A stretch of DNA of 64,000 bases from Nonomuraea zeae. GTDB lineage: Bacteria; Actinomycetota; Actinomycetes; Streptosporangiales; Streptosporangiaceae. The notes beneath the pieces were generated by a model. It saw only the letters and a list, made by a program, of their open reading frames with translations. It made no database searches and had not been told where the DNA came from. The DNA is taken from positions 1-64,000 of the forward strand of contig NZ_VCKX01000018.1 in assembly GCF_005889725.1 (NCBI RefSeq), given 5' to 3'. Shown here in pieces: positions 24,366-32,072 of the stretch. Position numbers and translations under genes: made by a program. Each line of letters opens with the position of its first letter. Positions within the stretch are counted from its first letter, which is position 1.

Positions 24366-26297
24366 ATGGCCACGGCGGTGTCGGCATCGGGAGGGGCGGT
24401 GGCCGTGCTGGGATCACGCGAGGGCTCCGCAGACGGCTCATCTGCGCGGAAATCGGCAGTCGGGCTGGCGCTGCGCTACTACTGGGGCGAGCTGAGACGC
24501 CAGTGGGTGATCGCCGTGCCCGCGCTGACGGCGCCGGCGCTGGGCAACATCTGCCTGTTCTACCTGGCGCCGCTGGCGGTGGCCGGGCTCGTCGGGCACC
24601 TGGCCGCCGGTGGTGACGGCTCCGTCGCCGCGCTGCTGCCCTACGTGCTCGGGTTCGGCGGGTTGCTGCTGGCGGGCGAGGTGCTGTGGCGGATCGGCCT
24701 GCACTTCCTGAACCGTACGGACGCCCGCGGCATCGAGCGGCTCGGCGTGCTGGGCATGGACGAGCTCCTGACCAAGGACGCCGCGTTCTTCCACGACAAC
24801 TTCGCCGGGTCGCTGACCAAGCGGGTGCTGAGCTTCTCCTCCAGGTTCGAGGAGTTCGCCGACACGCTCACCTTCTCGATCATGGCCAAGGTCGTGCCGC
24901 TGACCTTCGCCTCCGTGGTGCTGTGGCAGTACCACCCGCTGCTGGTCCTGGTCCTCGTGGGCCTGATCCTCGTCACCGGCTTCCTCGTCGCCCCGCTCAT
25001 CCGCCGCCGCCAGCGGCTGGTCGAGGAGCGCGAGGCGGCCAAGGTGCTGGTGTCGGGCCACGTCGCAGACGTGCTGACCAACATGGAGACCGTGCGCGCG
25101 TTCGCCGCCGAGGACCGCGAGGCCACCGAACACCGCGCCAGGGTCGCCGAGCAGCAGCGGCTGTCGCTGCGCTCGTGGGACTACGGCAACCTCCGGGTGG
25201 ACACCGTCGTCGCCCCGATCTCGGTCCTCACCAGCGCCGTGGGCCTGCTCCTCGCCGTCGCGCTCAGGGGCGGTCTGGGCGTGGAGGCCATCGTGGTCAC
25301 GTTCACCTACTACTCGAACACGATCAGCATCATGTTCGAGTTCAACCAGATCTACCGGCGCATGGAGAGCGTGCTCACCGAGGCCGCCCAGTTCACCGAG
25401 CTGCTGCTGGTGCCGCCCACCGTGGTGGACCCGCCCGACCCGCAGCCGCTGCGCCCGGCCGACGCGGGCGTCCGCTTCGAGCGGGTGCGCTTCGCCTACG
25501 CCGACGGCCCGCCCCTGTTCGACGGCCTGGACCTGGACATCCCCAGCGGCACCAAGATCGGTCTGGTCGGCCAGTCAGGCGGCGGCAAGAGCACGCTCAC
25601 CCGGCTGCTGCTGCGGCTCATGGACATCGACGACGGCCGGATCCTGGTCGGCGGCCAGGACATCAGCCGCCTGCGACAGGCCGACCTGCGCGGGCTGATC
25701 GCGTACGTGCCGCAGGATCCGGCCATGTTCCACCGGACGGTGCGCGACAACATCGCCTTCGCCCGGCCGGGCGCCACCGAGGCCGAGATCCTGCGGGCCG
25801 CGCGGGCGGCGCACGTCACGGAGTTCGTCGAGTCGCTGCCGGACGGGTTCGACACGCTGGTCGGCGAGCGGGGCATCAAGCTCTCCGGCGGCCAGCGGCA
25901 GCGCCTCGCGCTGGCGCGCGCGATCCTGCGCGACGCCCCGATCCTGCTGCTGGACGAGGCGACCAGCGCCCTCGACTCCGAGAGCGAGCTGCTCGTGCAG
26001 GAGGCCCTGTGGCACCTGATGCAGGACCGCACCGCGCTCGTGGTGGCCCACCGGCTGAGCACCGTCGTACGGATGGACCGCCTCGTCGTGCTCAACCGGG
26101 GGCGCGTCGTGGAGCAGGGCACCCACGGCGACCTGCTCCAGGCCGACGGCACCTACGCCCGGCTCTGGCGCCACCAGTCCGGCGGCTTCCTGATCGAGGA
26201 CGACGCAGAGGACGACGCCGACGCGGAGGACGACGCCGGCGTAGAGGACGACGCCAACGTGGAGGACGACGAAACCTCCAGCGCGTTGCACCGCTGA
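24366..26297 (+). CDS. ABC transporter ATP-binding/permease protein with acidic repeat tail
   Basis: 643 residues: an N-terminal exporter membrane domain of six helices followed by one ATPase (GLVGQSGGGKST, LSGGQRQRL, ILLLDEATSALD, VAHRLST). The fusion order and sequence resemble MsbA/LagD-like exporters without a C39 peptidase. The last 40 residues are an acidic repeat, EDDAEDDADAEDDAGVEDD and so on, absent from normal exporters. ATG at 24366 has no strong ribosome site. It lies 310 bases upstream of the lanthionine synthetase on the same strand, so it may export the lanthipeptide or provide self-protection; a separate exporter pair lies downstream. Confidence 0.9.
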   Translation: MATAVSASGGAVAVLGSREGSADGSSARKSAVGLALRYYWGELRRQWVIAVPALTAPALGNICLFYLAPLAVAGLVGHLAAGGDGSVAALLPYVLGFGGLLLAGEVLWRIGLHFLNRTDARGIERLGVLGMDELLTKDAAFFHDNFAGSLTKRVLSFSSRFEEFADTLTFSIMAKVVPLTFASVVLWQYHPLLVLVLVGLILVTGFLVAPLIRRRQRLVEEREAAKVLVSGHVADVLTNMETVRAFAAEDREATEHRARVAEQQRLSLRSWDYGNLRVDTVVAPISVLTSAVGLLLAVALRGGLGVEAIVVTFTYYSNTISIMFEFNQIYRRMESVLTEAAQFTELLLVPPTVVDPPDPQPLRPADAGVRFERVRFAYADGPPLFDGLDLDIPSGTKIGLVGQSGGGKSTLTRLLLRLMDIDDGRILVGGQDISRLRQADLRGLIAYVPQDPAMFHRTVRDNIAFARPGATEAEILRAARAAHVTEFVESLPDGFDTLVGERGIKLSGGQRQRLALARAILRDAPILLLDEATSALDSESELLVQEALWHLMQDRTALVVAHRLSTVVRMDRLVVLNRGRVVEQGTHGDLLQADGTYARLWRHQSGGFLIEDDAEDDADAEDDAGVEDDANVEDDETSSALHR

Positions 26298-26607
26298 GCT
26301 GCCGGTAAATTCGCGGGCCTGTGTGAGCTTCGCGGGGAATGCCATTCTTCGGCCGCCGGCGAAAATCAGGTCCGAATAACGCGGTGTCCAGCAGTTATGG
26401 AAATGAGGTCCGCCCGGCCTGGCTCCGAGCAAGACATCTCCAACTTGGCTCCCATTCCGGTCCAAGACGACTGCAAGTCGCGCTGCCTATACCTGAGAGC
26501 GTTCAGCCAACGGGGTGCGGGCTCGACGGTGAGGCAGCGGGTTCGCGCTGATTCCCCGGCCCGCGCTGATCGTCCGGCGAGATGAAGAAGCTTCAGGGGG
26601 TTTCGGC
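26298..26607. other. 310-bp gap before the lanthionine synthetase, probable promoter region
   Basis: No convincing gene is present. A plus-strand frame at 26397-26585 (62 residues) lacks a ribosome site and resembles no lanthipeptide precursor. The region has somewhat higher AT content around 26330-26480 than its neighbours, so the promoter of the lanthipeptide operon most likely lies here. I found no clear dyad. Confidence 0.45.
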
Positions 26608-29553
26608 GTGGACGCGCGCAAGGAGCGTGAAGACCAGACCGGCATGGACCGGCACGTGCTGGAGGACATCGCCAAGGCGGCCGTGGCACGGGTGGGCCGG
26701 GCGGCGGCCGATGAGGCGGCCGGCGAGGGTGCCGCGGCCGAGGACGGCTCCTGGGAGCTGCGCACCCGCAGGCCGTGGACGTACGTGACACCGGCCGGCG
26801 TGGCCCGCAGGGACCAGGGCTGGAAGCTGCACGTCTCGGCGACGCCGCTGTCGGCCCCGGTGGTGCTGGCCCGCGTGGTGGAGGTGCTGGTGCGGCGGCG
26901 CTGCTCGTTCAAGTTCGCCGCGACGCTGGCCGAGCTGTCCGGCCTGGTGTCCAGGGAGCAGGACCGGGGGTCTGTGGGCAAGTTCATCACCGTCTACCCG
27001 GCCGACGACCAGGCGGCCACCGCGATCGCCGCGGAGCTGCACGCGGCCACCCTGGGCCTGCCCGGGCCGCCCATCCTGTCCGATCGCGTCTACCGGCCGG
27101 GCAGCCTGGTCCACTACCGCTACGGGGTGTTCTCCGCGCCGTCCGTCCTGGACAACGACGGCTCCTACGCCTCGCGGCTGACCGCCCCCGACGGCACGCA
27201 GGTGACCGACAAGCGCAACGCCTGGTACTCCCCGCCCTCGTGGGCGCCCTGCCCCTTCGAGTCGGGTCAGGCCCCGGTACGGGTGTCCGCGCCGGCGGCG
27301 GTGCTGCTGGCCGACAGGTTCGTGGTGCGCCAGGCCGTCCGGCACAACGCCAAGGGCGGCGTCTACCTGGCCGAGGACCGCCACACCGGCGGGCAGGTGA
27401 TCATCAAGCAGGCCCGGCCCCACGTGGGCGCCAGGCTGAGCGGCCGGGACGAGCGCGACGCGCTGCGGCACGAGTGGCGGATGCTCGACCTGTTCGGCCC
27501 GCTCGGCGTCACCGCGCGCAGGGTGCTGCTCTTCGACAAGGACGACAACCTGTTCCTGGCCCAGGAGCGGCTGGAGGGGACCGTGCTGTCCGCCTGGGCG
27601 GGCGAGCGCAAGGCGGAGGGCACGGACCCGCACTGGCGGGAAACGGTGCTGGCCCTGGCCCGCCGCCTGGCCGAGCTGGTCGCGACCGTGCACGAGCAGG
27701 GCTACATCGTGCGCGACCTGACCCCGAACAACGTCATCGTCACCGGGGACGGCGACTGCCGGCTGATCGACCTGGAGACCGCGGCCAAGCCCGGCACCCT
27801 GATCGGGCGGACCCACACTCCCGGGTACGCGCCCCCGGAGCAGGAGCAGGCGCCCGCCCATGGCCCCTGCCCCGGCGTCGAGGCGGACCTGTACGCCCTG
27901 GGCGCGACGGTGTTCTACCTGGTGACCGCGTGCCAGCCGATGCTGGTGGCCGATCAGGCCGGCCAGGGCAGGTCGTGGGACTCCCGGGTGCGTAGGCTGG
28001 TCGGCGTGGCCGCCGCGGGCGATCCCGTGGCGACCGAGCTGGCGCCCCTGATCCTGGGGCTGATGGCCGAGGACCCCGCCCGGCGGTGGGACCTGGCCAG
28101 AGCCCGCGAGTTCCTGTCCGGCCTGGCGACGCCCGATCAGGCGGGGGCAACCGCGCTCGGCCTGGCGGCATCCGACGAGGCCGTGGCCGCTCACCGGCTC
28201 GGCCCGGCGGTGCCTGATGGGGCCGGGGCCGCTCGCTGGCTCGGCCCGGCGGTGCCCGATGAGGCCGGGCCCGCTCACCGGCCTGACGCGGCGGTGCCCG
28301 GTGGGGCCGCGCTCGGCCCGGTCGAGCAGGACCGGTTGCTGCGCGACGGCCTGACGTACACGCTGCGCACCATGTCCGCGGGCAGCGGCGGCGCGCGGCT
28401 GTGGCCCGCCATCGGGTACGGCGCCAACGCCGACCCCTGCGGCGTGCAGTACGGCGCGGCCGGCGTGCTCGACATGATGGCCTCCCTGCTGGGGCCCGAG
28501 GCCACGCACCTGCCGCAGGACCTGCGCGCCCACCTCACGACCGGTCTGCGCGACGGCGCGAGCTGGATGATCCGCCGCCTCGCGAGCGAGCACCGCCCCT
28601 CACCGGGCCTGTACTTCGGCCGGGCCGGCATGGCCTGGGCCCTGCACGCGGCGGGCGCGGCGCTGGACGACCACGACGTGCGCTCGGCGGGCCTCGACCT
28701 CGCTCTCGGCCTGCCCGTCAGCTGGCCGAACCCGGACATCTGCCATGGCCTGGCCGGTACGGGGACGGCGCTGCTGCACCTGTGGCACGCCACCGGCGAC
28801 CCGGCGTTCCGCGACCGGGCGAGCGCGTGCGCCGACGAGCTGCTCGCCGTCGCGCGGCGCACCCCGGACACGGTGCTGTGGACCATTCCCAAGGATTTCG
28901 ACTCCGGGCTGGCGGGCGTGACGCACTACGGTTTCGCGCACGGCGTCGCCGGGATCGGGGCGTACCTGCTGGCGGCCGGCGTCGCGCTCGGCCGGGAGGA
29001 CTGCCTGGAGACGGCCGTCACCGCCGGCCGCACCCTGATGGACGCGGCCGACTACCACGGCGAGGCGGCCTGGTGGGGTGAGGGCCCGCACGGCGGGGCG
29101 AAGATGCCCCACTGGTGCAACGGATCCTCCGGGATCGGCACGTTCCTGGTGCGGCTGCACGCGACCACCGGCGACCGGCAGGCGCTGGAGGTGGCCAGGG
29201 CCGCCGCCGCGGCCGTGCACGGCCACCGGCTGCGCTCCGGCACCGCCGCCTGCCACGGCCTGGCCGGAGACGGGCAGTTCCTGCTGGACCTGGCCGAGCT
29301 GGCCGGCGAGCCGGTCTACCGGGAGCAGGCCGAGGAGCTGGCCGCCGTGCTGTGGGCGCGTGCCACCCTGCGCGACGGGCTGCTCGTGGTGCCCGACGAG
29401 AACGCGCTCGACGTGACGTTCGGCTGGAACACCGGCCTGGCCGGCGTGCTCGCCTTCCTGCTGCGGCTGCGCCACGGCGGCGCCCGTCCCTGGATGGCCG
29501 ACGCCCCGATCCTCGCGCCCAGGGCGCTCGCGACCGCAGGCGGCCGGGCATGA
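26608..29553 (+). CDS. LanL/LanKC-type lanthionine synthetase (class IV-like)
   Basis: 981 residues in three parts: an N-terminal lyase-type region (about 1-230), a Ser/Thr kinase-like domain (Lys267 in VIIKQ, IVRDLTPNNVIV near 368, LIDLETA near 386) and a LanC cyclase (about 575-981). The cyclase keeps the zinc ligands Cys837 (HWCNGSSG), Cys882 and His883 (CHGLAGDG), which class III enzymes lack; this favours class IV. The enzyme phosphorylates Ser/Thr of precursor cores, eliminates phosphate and adds Cys. GTG at 26608 has GGGGG 7 bases upstream. A 42-bp repeat expands the kinase-cyclase linker. The next gene overlaps by ATGA. Confidence 0.95.
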   Translation: MDARKEREDQTGMDRHVLEDIAKAAVARVGRAAADEAAGEGAAAEDGSWELRTRRPWTYVTPAGVARRDQGWKLHVSATPLSAPVVLARVVEVLVRRRCSFKFAATLAELSGLVSREQDRGSVGKFITVYPADDQAATAIAAELHAATLGLPGPPILSDRVYRPGSLVHYRYGVFSAPSVLDNDGSYASRLTAPDGTQVTDKRNAWYSPPSWAPCPFESGQAPVRVSAPAAVLLADRFVVRQAVRHNAKGGVYLAEDRHTGGQVIIKQARPHVGARLSGRDERDALRHEWRMLDLFGPLGVTARRVLLFDKDDNLFLAQERLEGTVLSAWAGERKAEGTDPHWRETVLALARRLAELVATVHEQGYIVRDLTPNNVIVTGDGDCRLIDLETAAKPGTLIGRTHTPGYAPPEQEQAPAHGPCPGVEADLYALGATVFYLVTACQPMLVADQAGQGRSWDSRVRRLVGVAAAGDPVATELAPLILGLMAEDPARRWDLARAREFLSGLATPDQAGATALGLAASDEAVAAHRLGPAVPDGAGAARWLGPAVPDEAGPAHRPDAAVPGGAALGPVEQDRLLRDGLTYTLRTMSAGSGGARLWPAIGYGANADPCGVQYGAAGVLDMMASLLGPEATHLPQDLRAHLTTGLRDGASWMIRRLASEHRPSPGLYFGRAGMAWALHAAGAALDDHDVRSAGLDLALGLPVSWPNPDICHGLAGTGTALLHLWHATGDPAFRDRASACADELLAVARRTPDTVLWTIPKDFDSGLAGVTHYGFAHGVAGIGAYLLAAGVALGREDCLETAVTAGRTLMDAADYHGEAAWWGEGPHGGAKMPHWCNGSSGIGTFLVRLHATTGDRQALEVARAAAAAVHGHRLRSGTAACHGLAGDGQFLLDLAELAGEPVYREQAEELAAVLWARATLRDGLLVVPDENALDVTFGWNTGLAGVLAFLLRLRHGGARPWMADAPILAPRALATAGGRA
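28198..28323. repeat. Three imperfect 42-bp tandem repeats in the synthetase linker
   Basis: Units begin at 28198, 28240 and 28282, spaced exactly 42 bp (14 codons). The first two are nearly identical (LGPAVPDGAG and LGPAVPDEAG), the third is diverged (DAAVPGGA). They lie between kinase and cyclase domains, so they add flexible linker length without changing the frame. Confidence 0.88.
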
Positions 29554-31355
29554 CGAGCATCCCGACCACCATGGAGATCAGGCGGATCAGCTTCCGGTTC
29601 TCCGGCAACGGGCACTACGCCACCTGCCTGGCCGCGTACGGACAGGACCGGCTCATGCCCGAGCTGTGGGACCTCACCGGACCCGCGCCGCGGCCACGCC
29701 TGCTGCCCACCAGGGACGGCGAGAGCGCCTGGACGCTCCCGCTGCCGACCGGGGCCGGCGACGTGCTGCTGTGCCGCCACGGCAGGGGTTCCGCGCGGCT
29801 GCTGCTCGCCGTGCCGGGAGCGGACGGCGCGGCGGAGGAGTACGAGCTGCTCGCGCTGCGCGGCAAGGGGCTCAGGCTCATCGCCGGCGGCGCGCCGGGC
29901 ACCACCGCCCTGCTGTTCGAGAGCGGCGAGAACGGGCGCACCACGGTGTGGCGGGTGTCCGGGCGCGCCGAACGCCCCGAGCCGGTCGCCGAGCTGGCCG
30001 GTGCGGCCGGCGGCGGGGTCTGGCTCGACGACGCCGGCCGGCGGCTCGCGCTGGCCCGCCCGGAGCCCGGCTCCGGCGGCCCGCTCGTCCTCGATCTCGC
30101 CACCGGTCTCTCCGCGCCGCTCGACGGGCTCGCGGACGACGAGCACCTGCTCATGGCGGCGCCCCACACCGGCGTGCTGCTCACCGCGGCCCGGCGGAAT
30201 GGCACGTTCCAACTCGGCGTACGGCACCGCGACGACCCGGCGCCGACGGCGTTCCCCGAGCGGCTGAACCGTATCGAGGGCACCGTCGCGCCGCTGGCCC
30301 TCGATCCTGAGGGACGGCGCCTGGCACTCTCTGCCGTCCGCCGCAGCCGCTCCCACCTGCTGCTGCACGACCTCGCGGCGGACACCACCGTCGAGGCCGC
30401 GCTGCCGGCCGGGACGCTGCAGCAGCTGGCGCGCTGGACCCCCGGCAGGCTGCACCTGCTGCACAGCACACCGGACCGCCCGCTCGGCGTGGTCACCCTG
30501 TCCGGCGAGACCGCGCCGGAGACGCCGGAGACGCCGGAGAGCCGGTGGGCTTCGGCCAGGACGGTGGACTTCGCGGGTCCGGCCGGGCCGATCGAGGCCA
30601 TCGTGTACGGCGATCCGGTGGCGAGCGAGCAGCTGGTCGTGGCGCTGCACGGCGGCCCGGAGGCCGCCTGGCACTTCGGGTTCGAGCCGCTGTTCCAGCG
30701 GATGGCCGCGGCGGGCATGGCGGTGGTCGCGCCCAACCAGCGGGGAAGCACCGGCTACGGCGCCGCGCACCGCGACGCCATCCGCGACGCGTGGGGCGGC
30801 CCCGACCTCGCGGACGTCCTCCACCTGGGACGTACGCTGGCCGGCGCGCGCGGCCCCGGCCGCCGACGGCCCATGCTGTACGGCATCAGCTACGGCGCCT
30901 ACCTGGCCCTGCTGGCCGCCGCCGCGGAGCCGGACCGGTGGGACCGCGCCGCCGTCGTGGCCCCGTTCCTGTCGGGCAGGGAGCTCTACCAGGACGGACC
31001 GTCCGGCGTGCGCACGCTGCTCGACCGGCTCGGCGGACGCACCGAGCTCCACGACGGGCTCGGCCCGCGCGACCTGGCCAGGCTGGCGGACCGGATGCGC
31101 CTGCCGATCATGATCGTGCACGGCCTGCAGGACTCGACCATCCCGGTCGCCCACTCCAGGCGGCTGCACGAGCGGCTGCTGGCGGCCGGTCACCCGGTGG
31201 AGCCCGTCTACCTGGAGATCGCATCGGCCGACCACGACCCCATGGCCTCCAGCGAGGGACACCTGGTCACGAGCCGGCTCATCGCCTTCCTGAGCGAAGG
31301 CGTCACGCGGACCGCGCGGACCGCAGGACACCTCGCGTCGTCACTGCCCGCCTAG
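29550..31355 (+). CDS. S9 prolyl oligopeptidase-family serine peptidase of the lanthipeptide locus
   Basis: 601 residues: an N-terminal beta-propeller-like region (about 1-340) and a C-terminal alpha/beta hydrolase domain. The catalytic triad is visible as Ser447 in YGISYG, Asp528 in GLQDSTIP and His562 in ADHDPM; the oxyanion region is VALHGGPEAAWHF. No signal peptide is present, so it acts in the cytoplasm. S9 peptidases remove leaders in class III/IV lanthipeptide clusters (FlaP is an example), and this is the likely leader protease here. ATG at 29550 overlaps the synthetase stop, so both are cotranslated. Three precursor genes follow. Confidence 0.93.
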   Translation: MTSIPTTMEIRRISFRFSGNGHYATCLAAYGQDRLMPELWDLTGPAPRPRLLPTRDGESAWTLPLPTGAGDVLLCRHGRGSARLLLAVPGADGAAEEYELLALRGKGLRLIAGGAPGTTALLFESGENGRTTVWRVSGRAERPEPVAELAGAAGGGVWLDDAGRRLALARPEPGSGGPLVLDLATGLSAPLDGLADDEHLLMAAPHTGVLLTAARRNGTFQLGVRHRDDPAPTAFPERLNRIEGTVAPLALDPEGRRLALSAVRRSRSHLLLHDLAADTTVEAALPAGTLQQLARWTPGRLHLLHSTPDRPLGVVTLSGETAPETPETPESRWASARTVDFAGPAGPIEAIVYGDPVASEQLVVALHGGPEAAWHFGFEPLFQRMAAAGMAVVAPNQRGSTGYGAAHRDAIRDAWGGPDLADVLHLGRTLAGARGPGRRRPMLYGISYGAYLALLAAAAEPDRWDRAAVVAPFLSGRELYQDGPSGVRTLLDRLGGRTELHDGLGPRDLARLADRMRLPIMIVHGLQDSTIPVAHSRRLHERLLAAGHPVEPVYLEIASADHDPMASSEGHLVTSRLIAFLSEGVTRTARTAGHLASSLPA

Positions 31356-31371
31356 CGCGGGCTCACAGACT

Positions 31372-31400
31372 CCGGCCCGATCGCCGTCGGCGCGGGCCGG
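31372..31400 (+). terminator. Hairpin between peptidase and first precursor gene
   Basis: CCGGCCCG (31372-31379) pairs with CGGGCCGG (31393-31400) across a 13-base loop, 16 bases after the peptidase stop and 59 bases before the first precursor start. It may be a partial terminator or a processing site that lets precursor mRNA levels differ from enzyme mRNA. Confidence 0.6.
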
Positions 31401-31459
31401 CGCACGAAGCCGCCTGGAACCGGGCGGCCCGACCTGGAAATCACGAAAGGAGAACCGTC

Positions 31460-31579
31460 ATGGAGCTCGACATCAACGCCCTGGACATGCTCCCGGCCGC
31501 CGACGAGTCGTCCCTGTGGCCTTGCCTCATCACCTGTGAGGTCAAGACCTGCAAGGACAGCTGCTGGATCACCATCTGA
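31460..31579 (+). CDS. Lanthipeptide precursor 1
   Basis: 39 residues. The leader MELDINALDMLPAADESS resembles the ALQxL leaders of class IV lanthipeptides, with Asp replacing Gln (ALDML). The core begins near residue 19 and holds four Cys (22, 26, 31, 35), written as CLIT-CEVKT-CKDS-CWIT-I: each Cys is followed within 3-4 residues by Ser or Thr, and Cys 2-4 each have Ser/Thr directly before them. ATG at 31460 follows AAAGGAG at 7 bases. Substrate of the synthetase and probably the S9 peptidase. Confidence 0.93.
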   Translation: MELDINALDMLPAADESSLWPCLITCEVKTCKDSCWITI

Positions 31580-31638
31580 CCGAGTCACCGACACCGCCAC
31601 GGTAGCCACCGGGCGGAGGAACAAAAAGGAGAAACACC

Positions 31639-31755
31639 ATGGAAATCGACGTCAAGGCTCTCGACATGCTCCCCGCCGACGAGGAGTCCTCGCTGCGGTC
31701 CTGCTGGGTCACGTGCTTCGTCTCGTGCAACTACAGCTGCCTCGTCACCATCTGA
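31639..31755 (+). CDS. Lanthipeptide precursor 2
   Basis: 38 residues with the same leader (MEIDVKALDMLPADEESS). The core is the most regular of the three: CWVT-CFVS-CNYS-CLVT-I, four tandem tetrapeptides of the form Cys-x-(V/Y)-(S/T), with Cys at 22, 26, 30 and 34. Further Ser residues lie at 17, 18 and 21. ATG at 31639 follows AAAAAGGAG. It sits 59 bases after precursor 1 and before a stable hairpin. Confidence 0.93.
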   Translation: MEIDVKALDMLPADEESSLRSCWVTCFVSCNYSCLVTI

Positions 31756-31770
31756 CGCAGTCCCCGTTAT

Positions 31771-31792
31771 CGCCCCGGCAGTGACCGGGGCG
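31771..31792 (+). terminator. Hairpin between precursors 2 and 3
   Basis: CGCCCCGG (31771-31778) pairs exactly with CCGGGGCG (31785-31792) around a 6-base loop, 15 bases after precursor 2. It could attenuate transcription or stabilise the upstream 3' end. Confidence 0.65.
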
Positions 31793-31810
31793 GTGGAGAA
31801 GGAGAACTCA

Positions 31811-31945
31811 ATGGAACTCGACGTCAAGGCGCTGGACATGCTCCCGGCCGCCGAAGAGTCCTGGCTGTGGCCCTGCACGCTCACTTGCTTCGGCATGACG
31901 TGCGAGGGCGATGAGACCTGTTTCATCACCCTCAGCCTGTCCTAG
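31811..31945 (+). CDS. Lanthipeptide precursor 3
   Basis: 44 residues, leader MELDVKALDMLPAAEES. The core, CTLT-CFGMT-CEGDET-CFIT-LSLS, keeps the four Cys-to-Ser/Thr modules but with growing spacing (Cys at 22, 26, 31, 37) and a longer Ser-containing tail. The tail could carry extra dehydrated Ser residues. ATG at 31811 follows AAGGAG at 6 bases. It is followed by the GGCCGATCGGCC repeats before the exporter genes. Confidence 0.93.
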   Translation: MELDVKALDMLPAAEESWLWPCTLTCFGMTCEGDETCFITLSLS

Positions 31946-31954
31946 TCCCCGGTC

Positions 31955-32045
31955 GGCCGATCGGCTCGCTCCACAGAGGCCGATCGGCCCCACCTGACAG
32001 AGATCCGGCCGATCGGCCCAACCGTAGAGACCCGGCTGATCGGCC
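31955..32045. repeat. Four GGCCGATCGGCC palindromic repeats
   Basis: Copies start at 31955 (GGCCGATCGGC), 31978, 32007 and 32034 (GGCTGATCGGCC), spaced 23-29 bases. Copies 3 and 4 are followed by similar CCGTAGAGA text. The array fills the 127-base gap between the last precursor and the first exporter gene. Alternating palindromes can fold as stacked hairpins (attenuator or transcript end) or serve as protein sites. Confidence 0.85.
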
Positions 32046-32072
32046 TCACCCCCGTAGAGATGGAGAGAAAGG

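Noticed and set aside
26397..26585. 62-residue frame before the synthetase as a fourth precursor
   Set aside because: No ribosome site, no ALDMLPA-like leader and only two Cys; unlike the three true precursors.
26608..29553. Calling the synthetase class III (LanKC) rather than class IV
   Set aside because: The cyclase keeps Cys837, Cys882 and His883, the zinc ligands missing from class III enzymes, and the precursor leaders resemble the class IV ALQxL type.
31955..32045. Palindromic repeats as a CRISPR array
   Set aside because: Repeats are 12 bp with irregular 11-17 bp gaps and no cas genes; they are better seen as hairpin or operator repeats.
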